DNA of 64,000 nt from Chromatium weissei (GTDB lineage Bacteria; Pseudomonadota; Gammaproteobacteria; Chromatiales; Chromatiaceae): NCBI RefSeq assembly GCF_016583765.1, contig NZ_NRRR01000005.1:124001-188000 (forward strand), in the 5' to 3' direction. Below the pieces are notes generated by a model. That model was not told the origin of the DNA. It did no database searches and saw only the letters and a list, made by a program, of their open reading frames with translations. Below are positions 8,845-18,487 of this stretch, in pieces (position 1 is the first letter of the stretch; every line of letters starts with the position of its first letter). A program made the position numbers and the translations under genes.

Positions 8845-8871
8845 AAAAAAACCCGCACTGGGCGGGTTTTT
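8845..8871. terminator. bidirectional intrinsic terminator, 3' of ssrA
   Basis: AAAACCCGC-actgg-GCGGGTTTT gives a strong GC stem with A/U tracts on both sides. On the minus strand it lies 11 nt past the tmRNA CCA end and is the likely ssrA terminator. On the plus strand it would end any transcript crossing the GGA-rich element. Confidence 0.8.
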
Positions 8872-8882
8872 AATCAGAAAGT

Positions 8883-9238
8883 TGGTGGAGGCGGCGGGAA
8901 TCGAACCCGCGTCCGCAAGCCCTCTGCCCTTGGTTCTACATGTTTAGCCAATTCTATTGTCTTTAACTTTCACACGCCCGAATGGCAGGGCGATATGTCA
9001 GCGATTTCGTAAGTTTTAGCGAATCAGGTCCGAACGCCCATCTCCGCGATCCTGTGTCATGTTACCCCTGGAACCCGCCGCCCACAGGCGAGAAGCGGTC
9101 AGAGGCTCGCTGGGTTAAGCAGCGAGAGCGTAGTTGTCGTCGTTGGCAACTATAAGTTTGCGGCTGGATTTACGAGGTAAACCGCACCTCGACATGCACC
9201 TCAGGTTTTGCGACCCACGTCGAAGCCATGTCGCCCCC
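8883..9238 (-). ncRNA. ssrA: transfer-messenger RNA (tmRNA, ssrA)
   Basis: tmRNA rescues stalled ribosomes by acting as tRNA-Ala and as a short template. The 5' end GGGGGCGACATGGCTTCGAC pairs with the 3' end CGCCTCC plus ACCA to form the acceptor stem, and the T-arm GGGTTCGATTCCC is intact. The internal tag frame at 9147-9115 reads GCC AAC GAC GAC AAC TAC GCT CTC GCT GCT TAA, giving ANDDNYALAA, very close to the enterobacterial tag ANDENYALAA. It is a one-piece (non-permuted) tmRNA of about 356 nt with an encoded CCA. It lies directly downstream of smpB on the same strand, the classical partner arrangement. Confidence 0.96.
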
Positions 9239-9251
9239 GATGGAAGAATTC

Positions 9252-9280
9252 ACTATAGACGTGCAATGCTGACGCGGCAA
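9252..9280 (-). promoter_or_regulatory. sigma70-type promoter of ssrA
   Basis: TTGCCG (9280-9275) and TATAGT (9257-9252) are separated by 17 nt on the minus strand, placing the start of transcription a few nt before the mature tmRNA 5' end at 9238. It sits between the smpB stop and ssrA, so ssrA can be transcribed independently. Confidence 0.6.
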
Positions 9281-9282
9281 GC

Positions 9283-9762
9283 TCAACCGGTTTTGAACAG
9301 CCGTTCCTTGTCGCGTTGCCAATCACGATCTTGTTCAGTAGAACGTTTGTCATGCTGCTTTTTACCCTTCGCCACACCGATTTCGAGTTTGGCGCGTCCA
9401 TTTTTCCAATACATCGCCGTTGGCACAAGGGTATAACCAGCGCGTTCAGTCAAGCCAATCAAGCGATTCAGTTCATAGCGTTTGAGTAACAGTTTGCGGC
9501 TGCGCGTTGGATCGGGATTAACGTGCGTCGATGCAGCGGCAAGTGCTGAAATATGCGAGCCGATTAAAAATCCTTCGCCATGCAAAATTTTGACATAACT
9601 TTCTTTTAGTTGAATGCGTCCTGCACGTAAACTTTTGACTTCCCAACCTTCAAGCACCAAGCCCGTCTCGATACGCTGTTCGATGAAAAAATCGTGACCA
9701 GCCTTTTTGTTCAAAGCGATGGTCGCATTGCCTGTGGTTTTACGTTTACTGGTTTTGGTCAT
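9283..9762 (-). CDS. smpB: SsrA-binding protein SmpB
   Basis: The 159-residue protein binds tmRNA and delivers it to stalled ribosomes. It has the SmpB OB-fold sequence from [27 protein letters not shown], through the SYVKI and [10 protein letters not shown] segments, to the conserved [29 protein letters not shown] region. A Lys/Arg-rich C-terminal tail ([22 protein letters not shown]) mimics the tRNA anticodon stem in the decoding centre. Length is normal. It is encoded immediately upstream of ssrA, its RNA partner, and diverges from tpiA. Confidence 0.96.
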   Translation of the reverse strand: MTKTSKRKTTGNATIALNKKAGHDFFIEQRIETGLVLEGWEVKSLRAGRIQLKESYVKILHGEGFLIGSHISALAAASTHVNPDPTRSRKLLLKRYELNRLIGLTERAGYTLVPTAMYWKNGRAKLEIGVAKGKKQHDKRSTEQDRDWQRDKERLFKTG

Positions 9763-9806
9763 GTTTTTAGTCTTAGTAAAGATTAGGTGCTTATTTTATA
9801 AGGTTT

Positions 9807-9836
9807 TATAGATGAAGCGTTTTATCTGACTATCAA
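9807..9836 (-). promoter_or_regulatory. candidate promoter of smpB
   Basis: On the minus strand TTGATA (9836-9831) and TCTATA (9812-9807) are 18 nt apart, about 45 nt upstream of the smpB ATG at 9762. It overlaps no other feature and is divergent to the tpiA promoter. Confidence 0.4.
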
Positions 9837-9844
9837 ACTCACGC

Positions 9845-9872
9845 TTGAATTCTGCAAAAAACTGGCTATGAT
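9845..9872 (+). promoter_or_regulatory. sigma70-type promoter of tpiA
   Basis: TTGAAT (9845-9850) and TATGAT (9867-9872) are separated by 16 nt. The ATG of tpiA is 27 nt past the -10, and GGAG lies between them. Confidence 0.6.
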
Positions 9873-9899
9873 CGCCAACTCAATTTATGGAGTTCCCCT

Positions 9900-10670
9900 A
9901 TGCGTCAGCCTTTGATTGCAGGAAATTGGAAAATGAATGGCACTCGTTCGAGTGTCGAAACGCTTTTATTGAGCGTTATTAGCGGAGCCTCAGCAATTTC
10001 AAAAACAGAAATTGCAGTTTGTCCATCATTTCCTTTTCTTGAACTCGGCGAACGTTTACTTACTGGAACCACAATTAAACTCGGTGCACAAAACATCTGC
10101 ACTAAAGAAGTTGGTGCCTATACTGGCGAAGTTTCAGCCAATATGCTTGCTGAATTTAGTTGTCAGTATGTCATTTGCGGACACTCCGAGCGTCGTGAAT
10201 ACTACGGCGAAACGGATACAATCATTGCAGAAAAAGTGTCGATTTGTGTAAAAAAAGGTATGAAAGCAATTCTTTGCGTTGGTGAAACACTCAGTCAACG
10301 CGAGCAAGAACAAACTGAATCTGTTATTGAAAGTCAACTTGAAAACGTTATTAAACAGCTTGGTATTGATATTTTCAATCACATAGATATTGCTTATGAA
10401 CCTGTTTGGGCAATTGGAACAGGAAAAACAGCAACACCAGAACAAGCACAGAATGTTCATGGATTCATTCGTCAAAAAATAGCTATTCACAATACAGTGA
10501 TTGCTGAAAAAATTAGAATACTTTATGGCGGCAGTATGAAAGCGGAAAATGCACATGATTTACTGTCTCAATCAGATATTGATGGTGGTTTAATTGGCGG
10601 AGCATCGCTTATTGCGAATGACTTCTTAGCAATTTGTCACGCAGGTGATGCAGTAGCGTCGCAAAATTGA
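9900..10670 (+). CDS. tpiA: triose-phosphate isomerase
   Basis: TpiA interconverts dihydroxyacetone phosphate and glyceraldehyde 3-phosphate in the cytoplasm. The 256-residue sequence has every catalytic element: GNWKMN with Lys11, CGHSERR with His95, AYEPVWAIGTG with Glu167 leading into the phosphate-gripping loop 6 (GTGKTATPEQ), and the LYGGSM and GGLIGGASL phosphate-binding motifs. A GGAG ribosome site stands about 8 nt before the ATG. It heads the run tpiA-secG-tRNA-Leu-nuo, an order found in many gammaproteobacteria. Its codon use is AT-rich like the nuo genes. Confidence 0.97.
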   Translation: MRQPLIAGNWKMNGTRSSVETLLLSVISGASAISKTEIAVCPSFPFLELGERLLTGTTIKLGAQNICTKEVGAYTGEVSANMLAEFSCQYVICGHSERREYYGETDTIIAEKVSICVKKGMKAILCVGETLSQREQEQTESVIESQLENVIKQLGIDIFNHIDIAYEPVWAIGTGKTATPEQAQNVHGFIRQKIAIHNTVIAEKIRILYGGSMKAENAHDLLSQSDIDGGLIGGASLIANDFLAICHAGDAVASQN

Positions 10671-10689
10671 AATCTTTGAAACAATTTCC

Positions 10690-11103
10690 ATGCATACAAT
10701 TTTAACGATTGCTCAAGTTTTTCTATCGCTTGGATTGATTGGGTTAGTGCTCATTCAACATGGTAAGGGTGCGGATGCTGGCGCGGCATTTGGGAGCGGT
10801 GCATCACAAACAGTGTTTGGTTCTCAAGGAACAGGATCGTTTTTAACACGTATTACTGCTATTGTTGCAACTCTATTCTTTCTAACAAGTATGGCAATGG
10901 CTTATTATGCAACTCAAGGAAATGAACCCGTTGGATTGATGGATCAAATTGACGAAACAGTGATCAATAACCAGTTAAAAAAATTAGAAACGAATACCGC
11001 ATCTGACATACCAGTAGTTCCTGAAAGTTCTATACAGAAAACAGAAGATACTCAGACAGACGTTCCCGTATTACCTAAAACACCTAACACTGAGAAAGAA
11101 TAA
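10690..11103 (+). CDS. secG: preprotein translocase subunit SecG
   Basis: SecG is the small accessory subunit of the SecYEG channel in the inner membrane. The N-terminal ~75 residues hold two membrane segments (about 2-21 and 53-73) flanking the conserved cytosolic loop GKGADAGAAFGSGASQTVFGSQGTG-like region. The C-terminal ~60 residues are hydrophilic and variable, as is usual. Length is 137 residues. It follows tpiA by 19 nt and precedes the tRNA-Leu gene, which may be processed from the same transcript. Confidence 0.95.
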   Translation: MHTILTIAQVFLSLGLIGLVLIQHGKGADAGAAFGSGASQTVFGSQGTGSFLTRITAIVATLFFLTSMAMAYYATQGNEPVGLMDQIDETVINNQLKKLETNTASDIPVVPESSIQKTEDTQTDVPVLPKTPNTEKE

Positions 11104-11119
11104 ATAACAAATGTTTATT

Positions 11120-11204
11120 GCCGACGTGGTGAAATTGGTAGACACGCTATCTTGAGGGGGTAGTGGCGCAAGCTGTACCAGTTCGAGTCTGGTCGTCGGC
11201 ACCA
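11120..11204 (+). tRNA. tRNA-Leu (anticodon GAG)
   Basis: The 85-nt gene folds as a class II tRNA. The acceptor stem GCCGACG pairs with CGTCGGC, followed by discriminator A and encoded CCA. The D-arm is typical of leucine tRNA, the anticodon arm is CTATC-TTGAGGG-GGTAG with anticodon GAG, a long variable arm follows, and the T-arm is GTTCGAGTC. It closely resembles E. coli leuU. It lies between secG and nuoA. Confidence 0.95.
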
Positions 11205-11209
11205 ATTAA

Positions 11210-11248
11210 AAAACGGCACACTGTTTAACACGGTGTGCCGTTTTCTTT
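11210..11248 (+). terminator. intrinsic terminator after tRNA-Leu
   Basis: AAAACGGCACAC pairs with GTGTGCCGTTTT around an 11-nt loop and is followed by a U-rich run. It separates the tpiA-secG-tRNA unit from the nuo operon. Confidence 0.85.
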
Positions 11249-11276
11249 TCTGATAAAGCAAATTATTTTCTTTCAG

Positions 11277-11306
11277 TTGACATATCAGCAATAGCTGAAT
11301 TAGACT
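11277..11306 (+). promoter_or_regulatory. candidate promoter of the nuo operon
   Basis: A perfect TTGACA (-35, 11277-11282) is followed after 18 nt by TAGACT (-10). It is about 45 nt upstream of the GTG start of nuoA and downstream of a strong terminator, so a promoter is needed in this interval. A second AT-rich box (TATTATAAG) near 11322 is an alternative -10. Confidence 0.45.
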
Positions 11307-11351
11307 TTCATCCAGCCTAATATATTATAAGAATGATAGTGAGGAGAGACA

Positions 11352-11708
11352 GTGCTTAACAGTTATCTTCCGATTCTGATGTTTATCCTTGTCGGAATAT
11401 TGGTAGGCGTTGGTCCGCTTTTAATTGGCTATTTACTCGGTCCTCATCGTCCAGACGACGATAAAAATGCTCCCTATGAGTGTGGTTTTGAGGCATTTGA
11501 AACTGCCAGACTCAAATTCGATGTGCGTTTTTATTTAGTCGCAATTTTATTTATTGTTTTCGATTTAGAAATTGCCTTTCTTTTTCCCTGGGCTATTGTG
11601 CTTAGTGACCTTGGAATTGTTGCCTTTTGGGTTATGGCAATCTTCCTTGGTATTCTGGTCGTTGGCTTTATCTACGAATGGAAAAAAGGAGCATTGGAAT
11701 GGGAATAG
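11352..11708 (+). CDS. nuoA: NADH-quinone oxidoreductase subunit A
   Basis: NuoA is a membrane subunit at the heel of complex I near the quinone site. The 118-residue protein has three membrane helices (about 4-26, 60-80, 88-108) and the conserved loop [33 protein letters not shown], whose Cys/Asp/Glu pattern is diagnostic. Translation starts at GTG 11352 behind GAGGAGAGA. It overlaps nuoB by 10 nt and opens the complex I operon. Confidence 0.95.
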   Translation: MLNSYLPILMFILVGILVGVGPLLIGYLLGPHRPDDDKNAPYECGFEAFETARLKFDVRFYLVAILFIVFDLEIAFLFPWAIVLSDLGIVAFWVMAIFLGILVVGFIYEWKKGALEWE

Positions 11709-12175
11709 AAGGATTGCTTGACGAAGGAATTGTCACAACAACAGCAGACAAACTTATTAACTGGGCTCGAACCGGTTCACTTTGGCCAATGACTTTTGGT
11801 CTAGCGTGTTGTGCTGTAGAAATGATGCACGCCGGTGCAGCGCGTTACGATTTGGATCGATTTGGAATCGTTTTTCGCCCCAGTCCACGCCAATCTGATG
11901 TCATGATTGTTGCTGGAACTCTAGTGAATAAAATGGCTCCAGCTCTTCGCAAAGTCTATGACCAAATGGCTGAGCCACGTTGGGTCATTTCAATGGGTTC
12001 TTGTGCTAACGGCGGCGGCTATTATCATTATTCATATGCAGTAGTGCGTGGCTGTGATCGTATTGTTCCCGTCGACATTTACGTACCCGGTTGTCCACCA
12101 ACAGCCGAGGCATTGCTTTACGGAATTTTGCAACTTCAGAATAAAATTCGTCGCACAAATACGATTGCTCGATAA
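11699..12175 (+). CDS. nuoB: NADH-quinone oxidoreductase subunit B
   Basis: NuoB carries cluster N2, the last [4Fe-4S] centre before ubiquinone. The 158-residue protein has the tandem cysteines [11 protein letters not shown], then [10 protein letters not shown] and [14 protein letters not shown], which together ligate N2. I chose the ATG at 11699 because AGGAG precedes it and the family begins at this point (MGIEG); an in-frame start at 11627 would read through nuoA and give a non-homologous tail. It overlaps the nuoA end by 10 nt. Confidence 0.96.
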   Translation: MGIEGLLDEGIVTTTADKLINWARTGSLWPMTFGLACCAVEMMHAGAARYDLDRFGIVFRPSPRQSDVMIVAGTLVNKMAPALRKVYDQMAEPRWVISMGSCANGGGYYHYSYAVVRGCDRIVPVDIYVPGCPPTAEALLYGILQLQNKIRRTNTIAR

Positions 12176-12187
12176 GTGCAAAATCAC

Positions 12188-12901
12188 ATGACTACACATT
12201 CTTCAATAAGCAACACCAGATTTGGCGAATTCATAACCGTTATCAATAAGCACTTTTCAGAATTTGGTTGTGCTTTAGCAATTGAATTTAATGAACTGAC
12301 TTTAACTGTTCCTGTTATGCATTTGCTTAAAGTTGCGGAGCTTTTGCGCGATCATTCAGACTTTCAATTCGAGCAGTTAATTGATCTCTGTGGTGTCGAC
12401 TATTCCGCTTTTGGACAATCTGAATGGGAAACTGAAGAAGCATCCCATACTGGATTTGGACGCGGTGTAGATCGGAATATCGACTTTGAATTCGATAACT
12501 CTAAACGATTCGCTGTAGTTTATCACTTGCTATCAATCGCTAAAAATCAACGTTTACGTTTACGCGTTTACACAAGTGACGATCATCCAGTCGTTGATTC
12601 AGTTACCTCAATTTGGTCTGCATCTAACTGGTTTGAACGTGAGGCATTTGATCTTTACGGAATTCTTTTTCGCGGTCATCCTGATTTACGTCGAATACTC
12701 ACCGACTATGGTTTTATCGGTCATCCTTTCCGCAAAGATTTTCCACTAAGTGGTCAGGTTGAAATGCATTACGATTCCGAACTAAGACGTGTTGTTTATC
12801 AGCAGGTGTCAGTCGAACCACGCATTTTAGTTCCGAAAGTCATTCGTAAAGACAGCCGTTATGTGAATGTTAATAACGGCAAGGAGTTGACTGATGCCTG
12901 A
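12188..12901 (+). CDS. nuoC: NADH-quinone oxidoreductase subunit C
   Basis: NuoC is the 30-kDa peripheral-arm subunit next to NuoD. Its signature is [31 protein letters not shown] followed by HPFRKDFPL, present here at about residues 140-180. A 237-residue product from the ATG at 12188 is preferred; a GTG at 12176, directly after the nuoB stop, would add four residues and neither has a clear ribosome site. It is a separate gene, not a NuoCD fusion, and overlaps nuoD by 8 nt. Confidence 0.94.
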   Translation: MTTHSSISNTRFGEFITVINKHFSEFGCALAIEFNELTLTVPVMHLLKVAELLRDHSDFQFEQLIDLCGVDYSAFGQSEWETEEASHTGFGRGVDRNIDFEFDNSKRFAVVYHLLSIAKNQRLRLRVYTSDDHPVVDSVTSIWSASNWFEREAFDLYGILFRGHPDLRRILTDYGFIGHPFRKDFPLSGQVEMHYDSELRRVVYQQVSVEPRILVPKVIRKDSRYVNVNNGKELTDA

Positions 12902-14150
12902 AATTCGCAACTACACGCTCAATTTTGGGCCTCAGCATCCTTCCGCGCATGGTGTATTACGCCTTGTATTGGAAATGGATGGTGAAATTATTGAAAGAGC
13001 TGATCCACACATCGGTTTGCTGCATCGCGGTACTGAAAAACTAGCAGAATTTAAGCCATATAATCAAAACATTGGCTACATGGATCGTTTAGATTACGTG
13101 TCAATGATGTGTAATGAACACGGATATGTTCGTGCAATTGAAAAGCTACTTGGAATTGAAGCGCCGGAACGTGCTCAGTATATTAGAACTCTTTTTGATG
13201 AAATCACGCGCATTTTGAATCACCTCATGTGGCTTGGTGCACACGGATTAGACATCGGTGCGATGAGTATCTTTTTGTATTGCTTTAGAGAACGTGAAGA
13301 TTTACTTGATTGTTATGAAGCTGTATCAGGTGCGCGATTACATGCAACATATTATCGACCTGGTGGAGTCTACCGTGATCTACCCAATCAAATGCCAATC
13401 TATCAAGGCAGTTCTAAATGGCATAGTGCAAAGACGATTGCCCAGCGCAATGACGCTCGCCAAGGTTCATTGCTAGATTTTATTGAAGATTTTACGAATC
13501 GCTTTCCGAATTATGTTGATGAATACGAGACCTTACTAACAGATAACCGTATTTGGAAACAACGAACGGTTGGAATTGGTGTTGTATCTCCTGAGCGGGC
13601 GCTGCAACTGGGTTTCACTGGTCCAATGTTACGTGGTTCTGGAATTGAATGGGATTTACGCAAGAAACAGCCGTATGCTGCCTATGGAAAAGTTGATTTC
13701 GATATTCCTGTTGGTGTGAACGGTGATTGTTATGACCGTTATTTGGTGCGCATGGAAGAAATGCGGCAATCAAATCGAATTATTCAACAATGTGTGAAAT
13801 GGTTACGTGCTAATCCTGGTGCGGTAATGGTTAAAGACCATAAGGTCGCGCCTCCACCACGTGCGTCGGTGAAAACCGACATGGAAAGTTTAATTCACCA
13901 TTTCAAATTGTTTAGTGAAGGTTATTGCCCGCCTCAGGGTGAAGTTTATGCTGCCGTTGAAGCGCCAAAAGGTGAATTTGGTTGCTATATTATTTCTGAT
14001 GGCGCAAATAAACCTTATCGATTAAAGGTGCGTGCTCCTGGTTTTCCACATCTTGCAGCATTGGATGAAATGTCCAAAGGGCATATGTTAGCTGATGTCG
14101 TGGCAATTATTGGTACTTTGGATATCGTATTCGGGGAGATTGATCGCTAA
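12894..14150 (+). CDS. nuoD: NADH-quinone oxidoreductase subunit D
   Basis: NuoD (49-kDa subunit) forms the quinone pocket with NuoB. The 418-residue sequence starts [19 protein letters not shown], with the quinone-binding HPSAHG loop near residues 16-21, then [15 protein letters not shown], and ends with the family's DIVFGEIDR. It descends from the large subunit of [NiFe] hydrogenases but lacks the Ni-binding cysteines. An ATGA-type junction (1-nt overlap of TAA and ATG) couples it to nuoE. Confidence 0.97.
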   Translation: MPEIRNYTLNFGPQHPSAHGVLRLVLEMDGEIIERADPHIGLLHRGTEKLAEFKPYNQNIGYMDRLDYVSMMCNEHGYVRAIEKLLGIEAPERAQYIRTLFDEITRILNHLMWLGAHGLDIGAMSIFLYCFREREDLLDCYEAVSGARLHATYYRPGGVYRDLPNQMPIYQGSSKWHSAKTIAQRNDARQGSLLDFIEDFTNRFPNYVDEYETLLTDNRIWKQRTVGIGVVSPERALQLGFTGPMLRGSGIEWDLRKKQPYAAYGKVDFDIPVGVNGDCYDRYLVRMEEMRQSNRIIQQCVKWLRANPGAVMVKDHKVAPPPRASVKTDMESLIHHFKLFSEGYCPPQGEVYAAVEAPKGEFGCYIISDGANKPYRLKVRAPGFPHLAALDEMSKGHMLADVVAIIGTLDIVFGEIDR

Positions 14151-14677
14151 TGAGTTTCCGCAATACGCCTCTGACTGTTAATTATGATTGCGATAAATCG
14201 CAACTTTTTAATGCCGAAATTCGTGCAACGATTGATGAAATTATTTCAAAATATCCATCGGAGTGGAAACAATCAGCAGTCATGCCGACGTTGACATTAA
14301 TTCAGGATGTCAATGGAGGATGGTTAACTAGAGAGTTAATGGATGATGTCGCCATTTATTTAGACATGCCCGCAGTTTCTGTTTACGAAGTTGCAACTTT
14401 TTACGGAATGTATGACCTAAAACCTCAAGGTAAACACAAGGTTTGTATTTGTAATAGCGTTTCATGTTTACTGCGTGGTTCTGAACAACTCATTCATCAT
14501 GTCGAGCATAAATATGGTGTGCGCCAAGGTGAAACGACAGCAGATGGTCGTTTTACATTCAAAGAAGTCGAATGTTTAGGTGCTTGTTGTAATGCACCAG
14601 CAGTGATGGTTGATAAAACATACTACGAGAATCTTTCTTCTGATGCGCTGGACGAACTAATCAACGGATTGGAGTGA
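14150..14677 (+). CDS. nuoE: NADH-quinone oxidoreductase subunit E
   Basis: NuoE (24-kDa subunit) binds the [2Fe-2S] cluster N1a. Cysteines appear as CNSVSC near residues 101-106 and CLGACC near 143-148. The thioredoxin-like fold is preceded by a helical N-terminus with [13 protein letters not shown], a conserved family motif. The product is 175 residues. The start codon shares its A with the nuoD stop, and nuoF begins 4 nt after its stop. Confidence 0.96.
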   Translation: MSFRNTPLTVNYDCDKSQLFNAEIRATIDEIISKYPSEWKQSAVMPTLTLIQDVNGGWLTRELMDDVAIYLDMPAVSVYEVATFYGMYDLKPQGKHKVCICNSVSCLLRGSEQLIHHVEHKYGVRQGETTADGRFTFKEVECLGACCNAPAVMVDKTYYENLSSDALDELINGLE

Positions 14678-14681
14678 AATC

Positions 14682-15965
14682 ATGGTTCAAAATCGAAATA
14701 CTGTTTGCTTTCGCAATTCTCATTTAGATGTGGCAGTTCGACATACGCTTGATACGTATCGTAGTCTTGGTGGTTATTCACAATGGGAAAGAATTCTGCG
14801 GGAAAAAACTGATCCAAATTATTTAATTGATGAAGTGAAGGCTTCAAATCTGCGTGGACGTGGTGGCGCTGGTTTTCCAACCGGCCTGAAATGGAGTTTC
14901 ATGCCGCGTACGACACCAGGTCAAAAGTATATTGTTTGCAATTCTGATGAAGGTGAACCTGGTACCTGTAAAGATCGAGATATTTTACGCTATAACCCGC
15001 ATCAGTTAATTGAAGGTATGGCAATTGCCGGCTATTGCATTGGTGCGACCGTTGGATATAACTATATTCGCGGCGAGTTTTATGAGCCAGTGAATCGCTT
15101 TGAATCGGCAATTAAAGAGGCTTATTCAGCCGGTTTATTAGGTAAAAACATTCTTGGTTCTGGAGTTGATTTCGATCTTTATACTCATCTTGGTGCTGGT
15201 GCTTACGTTTGCGGTGAAGAAACTGCACTGCTCGAATCTATTGAAGGGAAAAAAGGTCAACCGCGTTTCAAGCCTCCCTTTCCAGCACAATACGGACTTT
15301 ATGGTCAACCAACAACAATTAATAACACTGAAACACTGGCCTCCATTCCAGTTATTTTAGAGAAGGGTGGTTGCTGGTTTTTAGAACAAGGACGTCCCAA
15401 TAATGGTGGACCTAAGCTATTTTCAGTGAGTGGTCACGTTAATCACCCCGGCAATTTTGAAGTGCCTTTAGGTACTGCATTTAAAGACTTATTGGAATTA
15501 GCTGGCGGTGTTTTGAATGGAAAAAAATTAAAAGCAGTCATTCCTGGTGGTTCATCTGTACCAGTTGTTCCAGGTGACATCATGATGAATGTGGATATGG
15601 ATTATGACAACATCGCAAAAGTCGGTTCTATGCTGGGTTCAGGAGCAGTTATCGTAATTGCTGAAGGCACCTGTATGGTTAAGTTATTACATAATCTGTC
15701 ACACTTTTATATGCACGAATCTTGCGGTCAATGCACGCCGTGTCGAGAAGGTACTGGTTGGTTGGAACGAATACTCAGTCGTATTCTGAATGGTAAGGGT
15801 CGCAGTGAAGATTTAGCATTACTTGATAGCGTTGCTGGACGTATTGGTGGACGCACAATTTGTGCACTCGGTGATGCAGCAGCAATGCCAGTGCAGAGTT
15901 TCTTAAAGCACTATAGACACGAATTTAGTTATTTTATTGAACATGGTCGTAGTTTAACGATCTAG
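14682..15965 (+). CDS. nuoF: NADH-quinone oxidoreductase subunit F (NADH-binding)
   Basis: NuoF binds NADH and FMN and the N3 [4Fe-4S] cluster at the tip of complex I. The 427-residue protein shows [13 protein letters not shown] (NADH loop) near residue 61, [20 protein letters not shown] (FMN region) near 171, and [15 protein letters not shown] with cluster N3 cysteines near 346-352, plus a fourth Cys in TICALGD. The ATG at 14682 follows nuoE by 4 nt. Unusually, a 130-nt gap separates it from nuoG. Confidence 0.97.
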   Translation: MVQNRNTVCFRNSHLDVAVRHTLDTYRSLGGYSQWERILREKTDPNYLIDEVKASNLRGRGGAGFPTGLKWSFMPRTTPGQKYIVCNSDEGEPGTCKDRDILRYNPHQLIEGMAIAGYCIGATVGYNYIRGEFYEPVNRFESAIKEAYSAGLLGKNILGSGVDFDLYTHLGAGAYVCGEETALLESIEGKKGQPRFKPPFPAQYGLYGQPTTINNTETLASIPVILEKGGCWFLEQGRPNNGGPKLFSVSGHVNHPGNFEVPLGTAFKDLLELAGGVLNGKKLKAVIPGGSSVPVVPGDIMMNVDMDYDNIAKVGSMLGSGAVIVIAEGTCMVKLLHNLSHFYMHESCGQCTPCREGTGWLERILSRILNGKGRSEDLALLDSVAGRIGGRTICALGDAAAMPVQSFLKHYRHEFSYFIEHGRSLTI

Positions 15966-16000
15966 GGTTTATTGATCGTAATAATAAAAAATCGGGTGAA

Positions 16001-16017
16001 TGCTTGTCTCGCAAGCA
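16001..16017 (+). other. small hairpin in the nuoF-nuoG spacer
   Basis: TGCTTG-tctcg-CAAGCA forms a 6-bp stem-loop inside the only long spacer of the nuo operon (15966-16095). It lacks a U tract, so it may be an RNA-processing or attenuation element. Confidence 0.25.
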
Positions 16018-16095
16018 CTTAGCATGGACGTTCGCCAAGGCTCTTAACGACACGCACTTTTCAATTGGCTGCGGATTGACTAAAACAGACAAACC

Positions 16096-18477
16096 ATGAC
16101 GGACAAAATCACCATCGAGATCAACGGTCGCATCTGTGAAGCGACACCCGGAGAGATGATTATTGCAGTCGCTGATCGTGTTGGTATTTCCATCCCTCGG
16201 TTCTGCTATCACAAAAAGCTATCTGTTGCTGCCAACTGTCGTATGTGTCTGGTTGAAGCAGAACAGGGTGGTCGCCCCTTTCCCAAACCAATTCCTGCTT
16301 GTGCAACGCCTGTTGGAAACAACATGAAGGTATGGACGCGGTCGCCAAAAGCGATTGAAGCCCAGCAAGGCACAATGGAATTTTTGTTGATTAACCATCC
16401 GCTTGATTGCCCAATTTGTGATCAAGGTGGTGAATGCGAATTACAAGATGTTGCGATAGGTTACGGTGACGATATTTCACATTTTAATGAAGGCAAACGT
16501 GTCGTCATTGATGAGAATTTTGGTTCACTCATTGCCACAGATATGACCCGTTGTATTCAATGTACTCGCTGTGTGCGCTTTTGTGCAGAAATTGCCGGAG
16601 TACGCGAGTTAGGAGCAACTGGACGCGGCGAAGGAATGCGAATTGGTACCTTTGTCGCTCATGCTGTTAATCACGAGCTTTCAGGCAATATCATTGATTT
16701 ATGTCCAGTTGGTGCTTTGACATCTAAACCCTATCGTTTTACTGCTCGCGCTTGGGAATTGACTACTGTAAATAGTATTGCTCCGCATGATGGAATTGGT
16801 TCGAATATACAACTTCACATTCGGCGCGGTCAGGTGATGCGAGTTCACCCGAATGAAAACGAATCAATCAATGAAACCTGGCTTTCGAATCGTGATCGAT
16901 ATAGTTATACCGCTCTTAAAAGTAAAGAGCGTTTAACAACACCAATGATTAAACGTGATGGCATCTGGTGTGAAACGAATTGGTCAGATGCGCTAACGAC
17001 AGTAGCCGAAAAACTTAAATCTACTGACCCTGCGGCAATGGGCTGGCTAATGTCGCCTACTGCGACATTAGAAGAACTTTATCTAGCGCAACGTATTGCT
17101 CGGGAATTAGACTGCCCGAATATCGATCATCGCTTACGTCAACAAGATTTTACTGGTGACATTGCTGATCCGCTATTACCTTGGTTAGGCGTTTCAATTG
17201 CTGAGTTGGAACAACAACAAGGAATTTTGTTAATTGGTACTGACCTGCGTCAGGAACAGCCACTAATTGCGCATCGTATTCGTAAAGCTGATTTAGCAAA
17301 TGGACAGATATTCTTTATCAATCCGTTTCAACTTGAATTGCATCATACAGCACGTCAATTGATCGGTACGCCCGCAGAAATGGTTAAAAATTTGGCAGCA
17401 ATTGCTAAAGTTTTGGGCATATCTAATTCCGGCATAATGCAAGAACTCATTAATGCAAGTGAACCAAATGAACTGCAAACTGCTGCTGCAACTTGTTTAA
17501 CGCAATCTGGTCAACAAAAACAGGGTTTAATTTTGATGGGAGCGGTTGCAACCGCACATCCTAATTTCACACTGTTAAAAGCATTTGCTCACGCAATTGC
17601 TGATATTACGAATTGTAAAATTGGCTATTTACCTGCTGCTGCAAATAGTGTTGGTGCCTATTACGCAGGCGCACATCCGCGACGACTAGCTGGTGCTAAA
17701 CCTTCTGATCAAATTGGTTTAACAGTTGCAGAAATGATAGAAAAGCCGTTAAAAACGCTAGTGCTTTGGGGATTAGAACCGAATTTGGATTTAAATAACC
17801 CCGTCCAAGCAATGCGTATGTGTGAAAAAGCTGATTTCGTGGTTGCATGTTCAGCTTTTCGCTCTCATTCGCTAGAAAAAGCAGCAGATGTGTTATTACC
17901 AATAGCAGCCTTTACCGAAACATCTGGAACGTACGTCAATAGCGGTGGAACTTGGCAACGATTTCAAGGTGCGGTATCGCCACCAAACGAAGCGCGTCCA
18001 GGCTGGAAAGTGTTGCGAGTTTTAGGAAATCTTTTAGATTTCAAAACTTTTGACTATCGTGATACTGCTCAAATACATGATGAACTTGCCGCACTTTGCG
18101 TCGATTTGCCTAATAACAATTTGCGTTGTGATTTTGAAATAACAATGCAACCTGTTGAAAACGTATTGATGCGTGTTAGCAGTGTGCCAATTCACGCTGT
18201 TGATTCGCTTGTGCGTCGTGCATTGCCATTACAAAGTGTTGATACGACGAGATCAAATTTTGGTGTTTATTTACATCCCGACCAAGCAAAGACTGAAAAA
18301 GTTTCAGCACTGGATTGGGTAACACTAAAACAGTATGATTACGAATGTACCGCGCAGGTTTTTATTGATCACCGTATTCCCTTAGGGTGCGCTTATATTC
18401 CAGCTGGTATTGACGAAGCTGCAATGCTCGGTGACCAAATCAATGCAATAAATCTTATAACCACTGGCAGAAAGTGA
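16096..18477 (+). CDS. nuoG: NADH-quinone oxidoreductase subunit G
   Basis: NuoG (75-kDa subunit) carries several Fe-S clusters between NuoF and NuoI. The N-terminal 230 residues hold the [2Fe-2S] ferredoxin motif ([17 protein letters not shown]), the [19 protein letters not shown] region (His/Cys for N5 and N4), and [11 protein letters not shown] with a later DLCPVGAL (N4). The remaining ~550 residues are a molybdopterin-oxidoreductase-like domain without cofactor ligands. At 793 residues the length fits gammaproteobacterial NuoG. The ATG at 16096 has only a weak ribosome site. Confidence 0.96.
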   Translation: MTDKITIEINGRICEATPGEMIIAVADRVGISIPRFCYHKKLSVAANCRMCLVEAEQGGRPFPKPIPACATPVGNNMKVWTRSPKAIEAQQGTMEFLLINHPLDCPICDQGGECELQDVAIGYGDDISHFNEGKRVVIDENFGSLIATDMTRCIQCTRCVRFCAEIAGVRELGATGRGEGMRIGTFVAHAVNHELSGNIIDLCPVGALTSKPYRFTARAWELTTVNSIAPHDGIGSNIQLHIRRGQVMRVHPNENESINETWLSNRDRYSYTALKSKERLTTPMIKRDGIWCETNWSDALTTVAEKLKSTDPAAMGWLMSPTATLEELYLAQRIARELDCPNIDHRLRQQDFTGDIADPLLPWLGVSIAELEQQQGILLIGTDLRQEQPLIAHRIRKADLANGQIFFINPFQLELHHTARQLIGTPAEMVKNLAAIAKVLGISNSGIMQELINASEPNELQTAAATCLTQSGQQKQGLILMGAVATAHPNFTLLKAFAHAIADITNCKIGYLPAAANSVGAYYAGAHPRRLAGAKPSDQIGLTVAEMIEKPLKTLVLWGLEPNLDLNNPVQAMRMCEKADFVVACSAFRSHSLEKAADVLLPIAAFTETSGTYVNSGGTWQRFQGAVSPPNEARPGWKVLRVLGNLLDFKTFDYRDTAQIHDELAALCVDLPNNNLRCDFEITMQPVENVLMRVSSVPIHAVDSLVRRALPLQSVDTTRSNFGVYLHPDQAKTEKVSALDWVTLKQYDYECTAQVFIDHRIPLGCAYIPAGIDEAAMLGDQINAINLITTGRK

Positions 18478-18487
18478 CGAGGCAAAG

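Noticed and set aside
8830-9012. Plus-strand ORF of 60 residues containing GGGGGNRTRVRKPSA
   Set aside because: It is antisense to the 3' part of tmRNA; such ORFs are a known annotation artefact of ssrA.
11627-11698. Longer start for nuoB
   Set aside because: It lies in another frame within nuoA; AGGAG and homology support the ATG at 11699.
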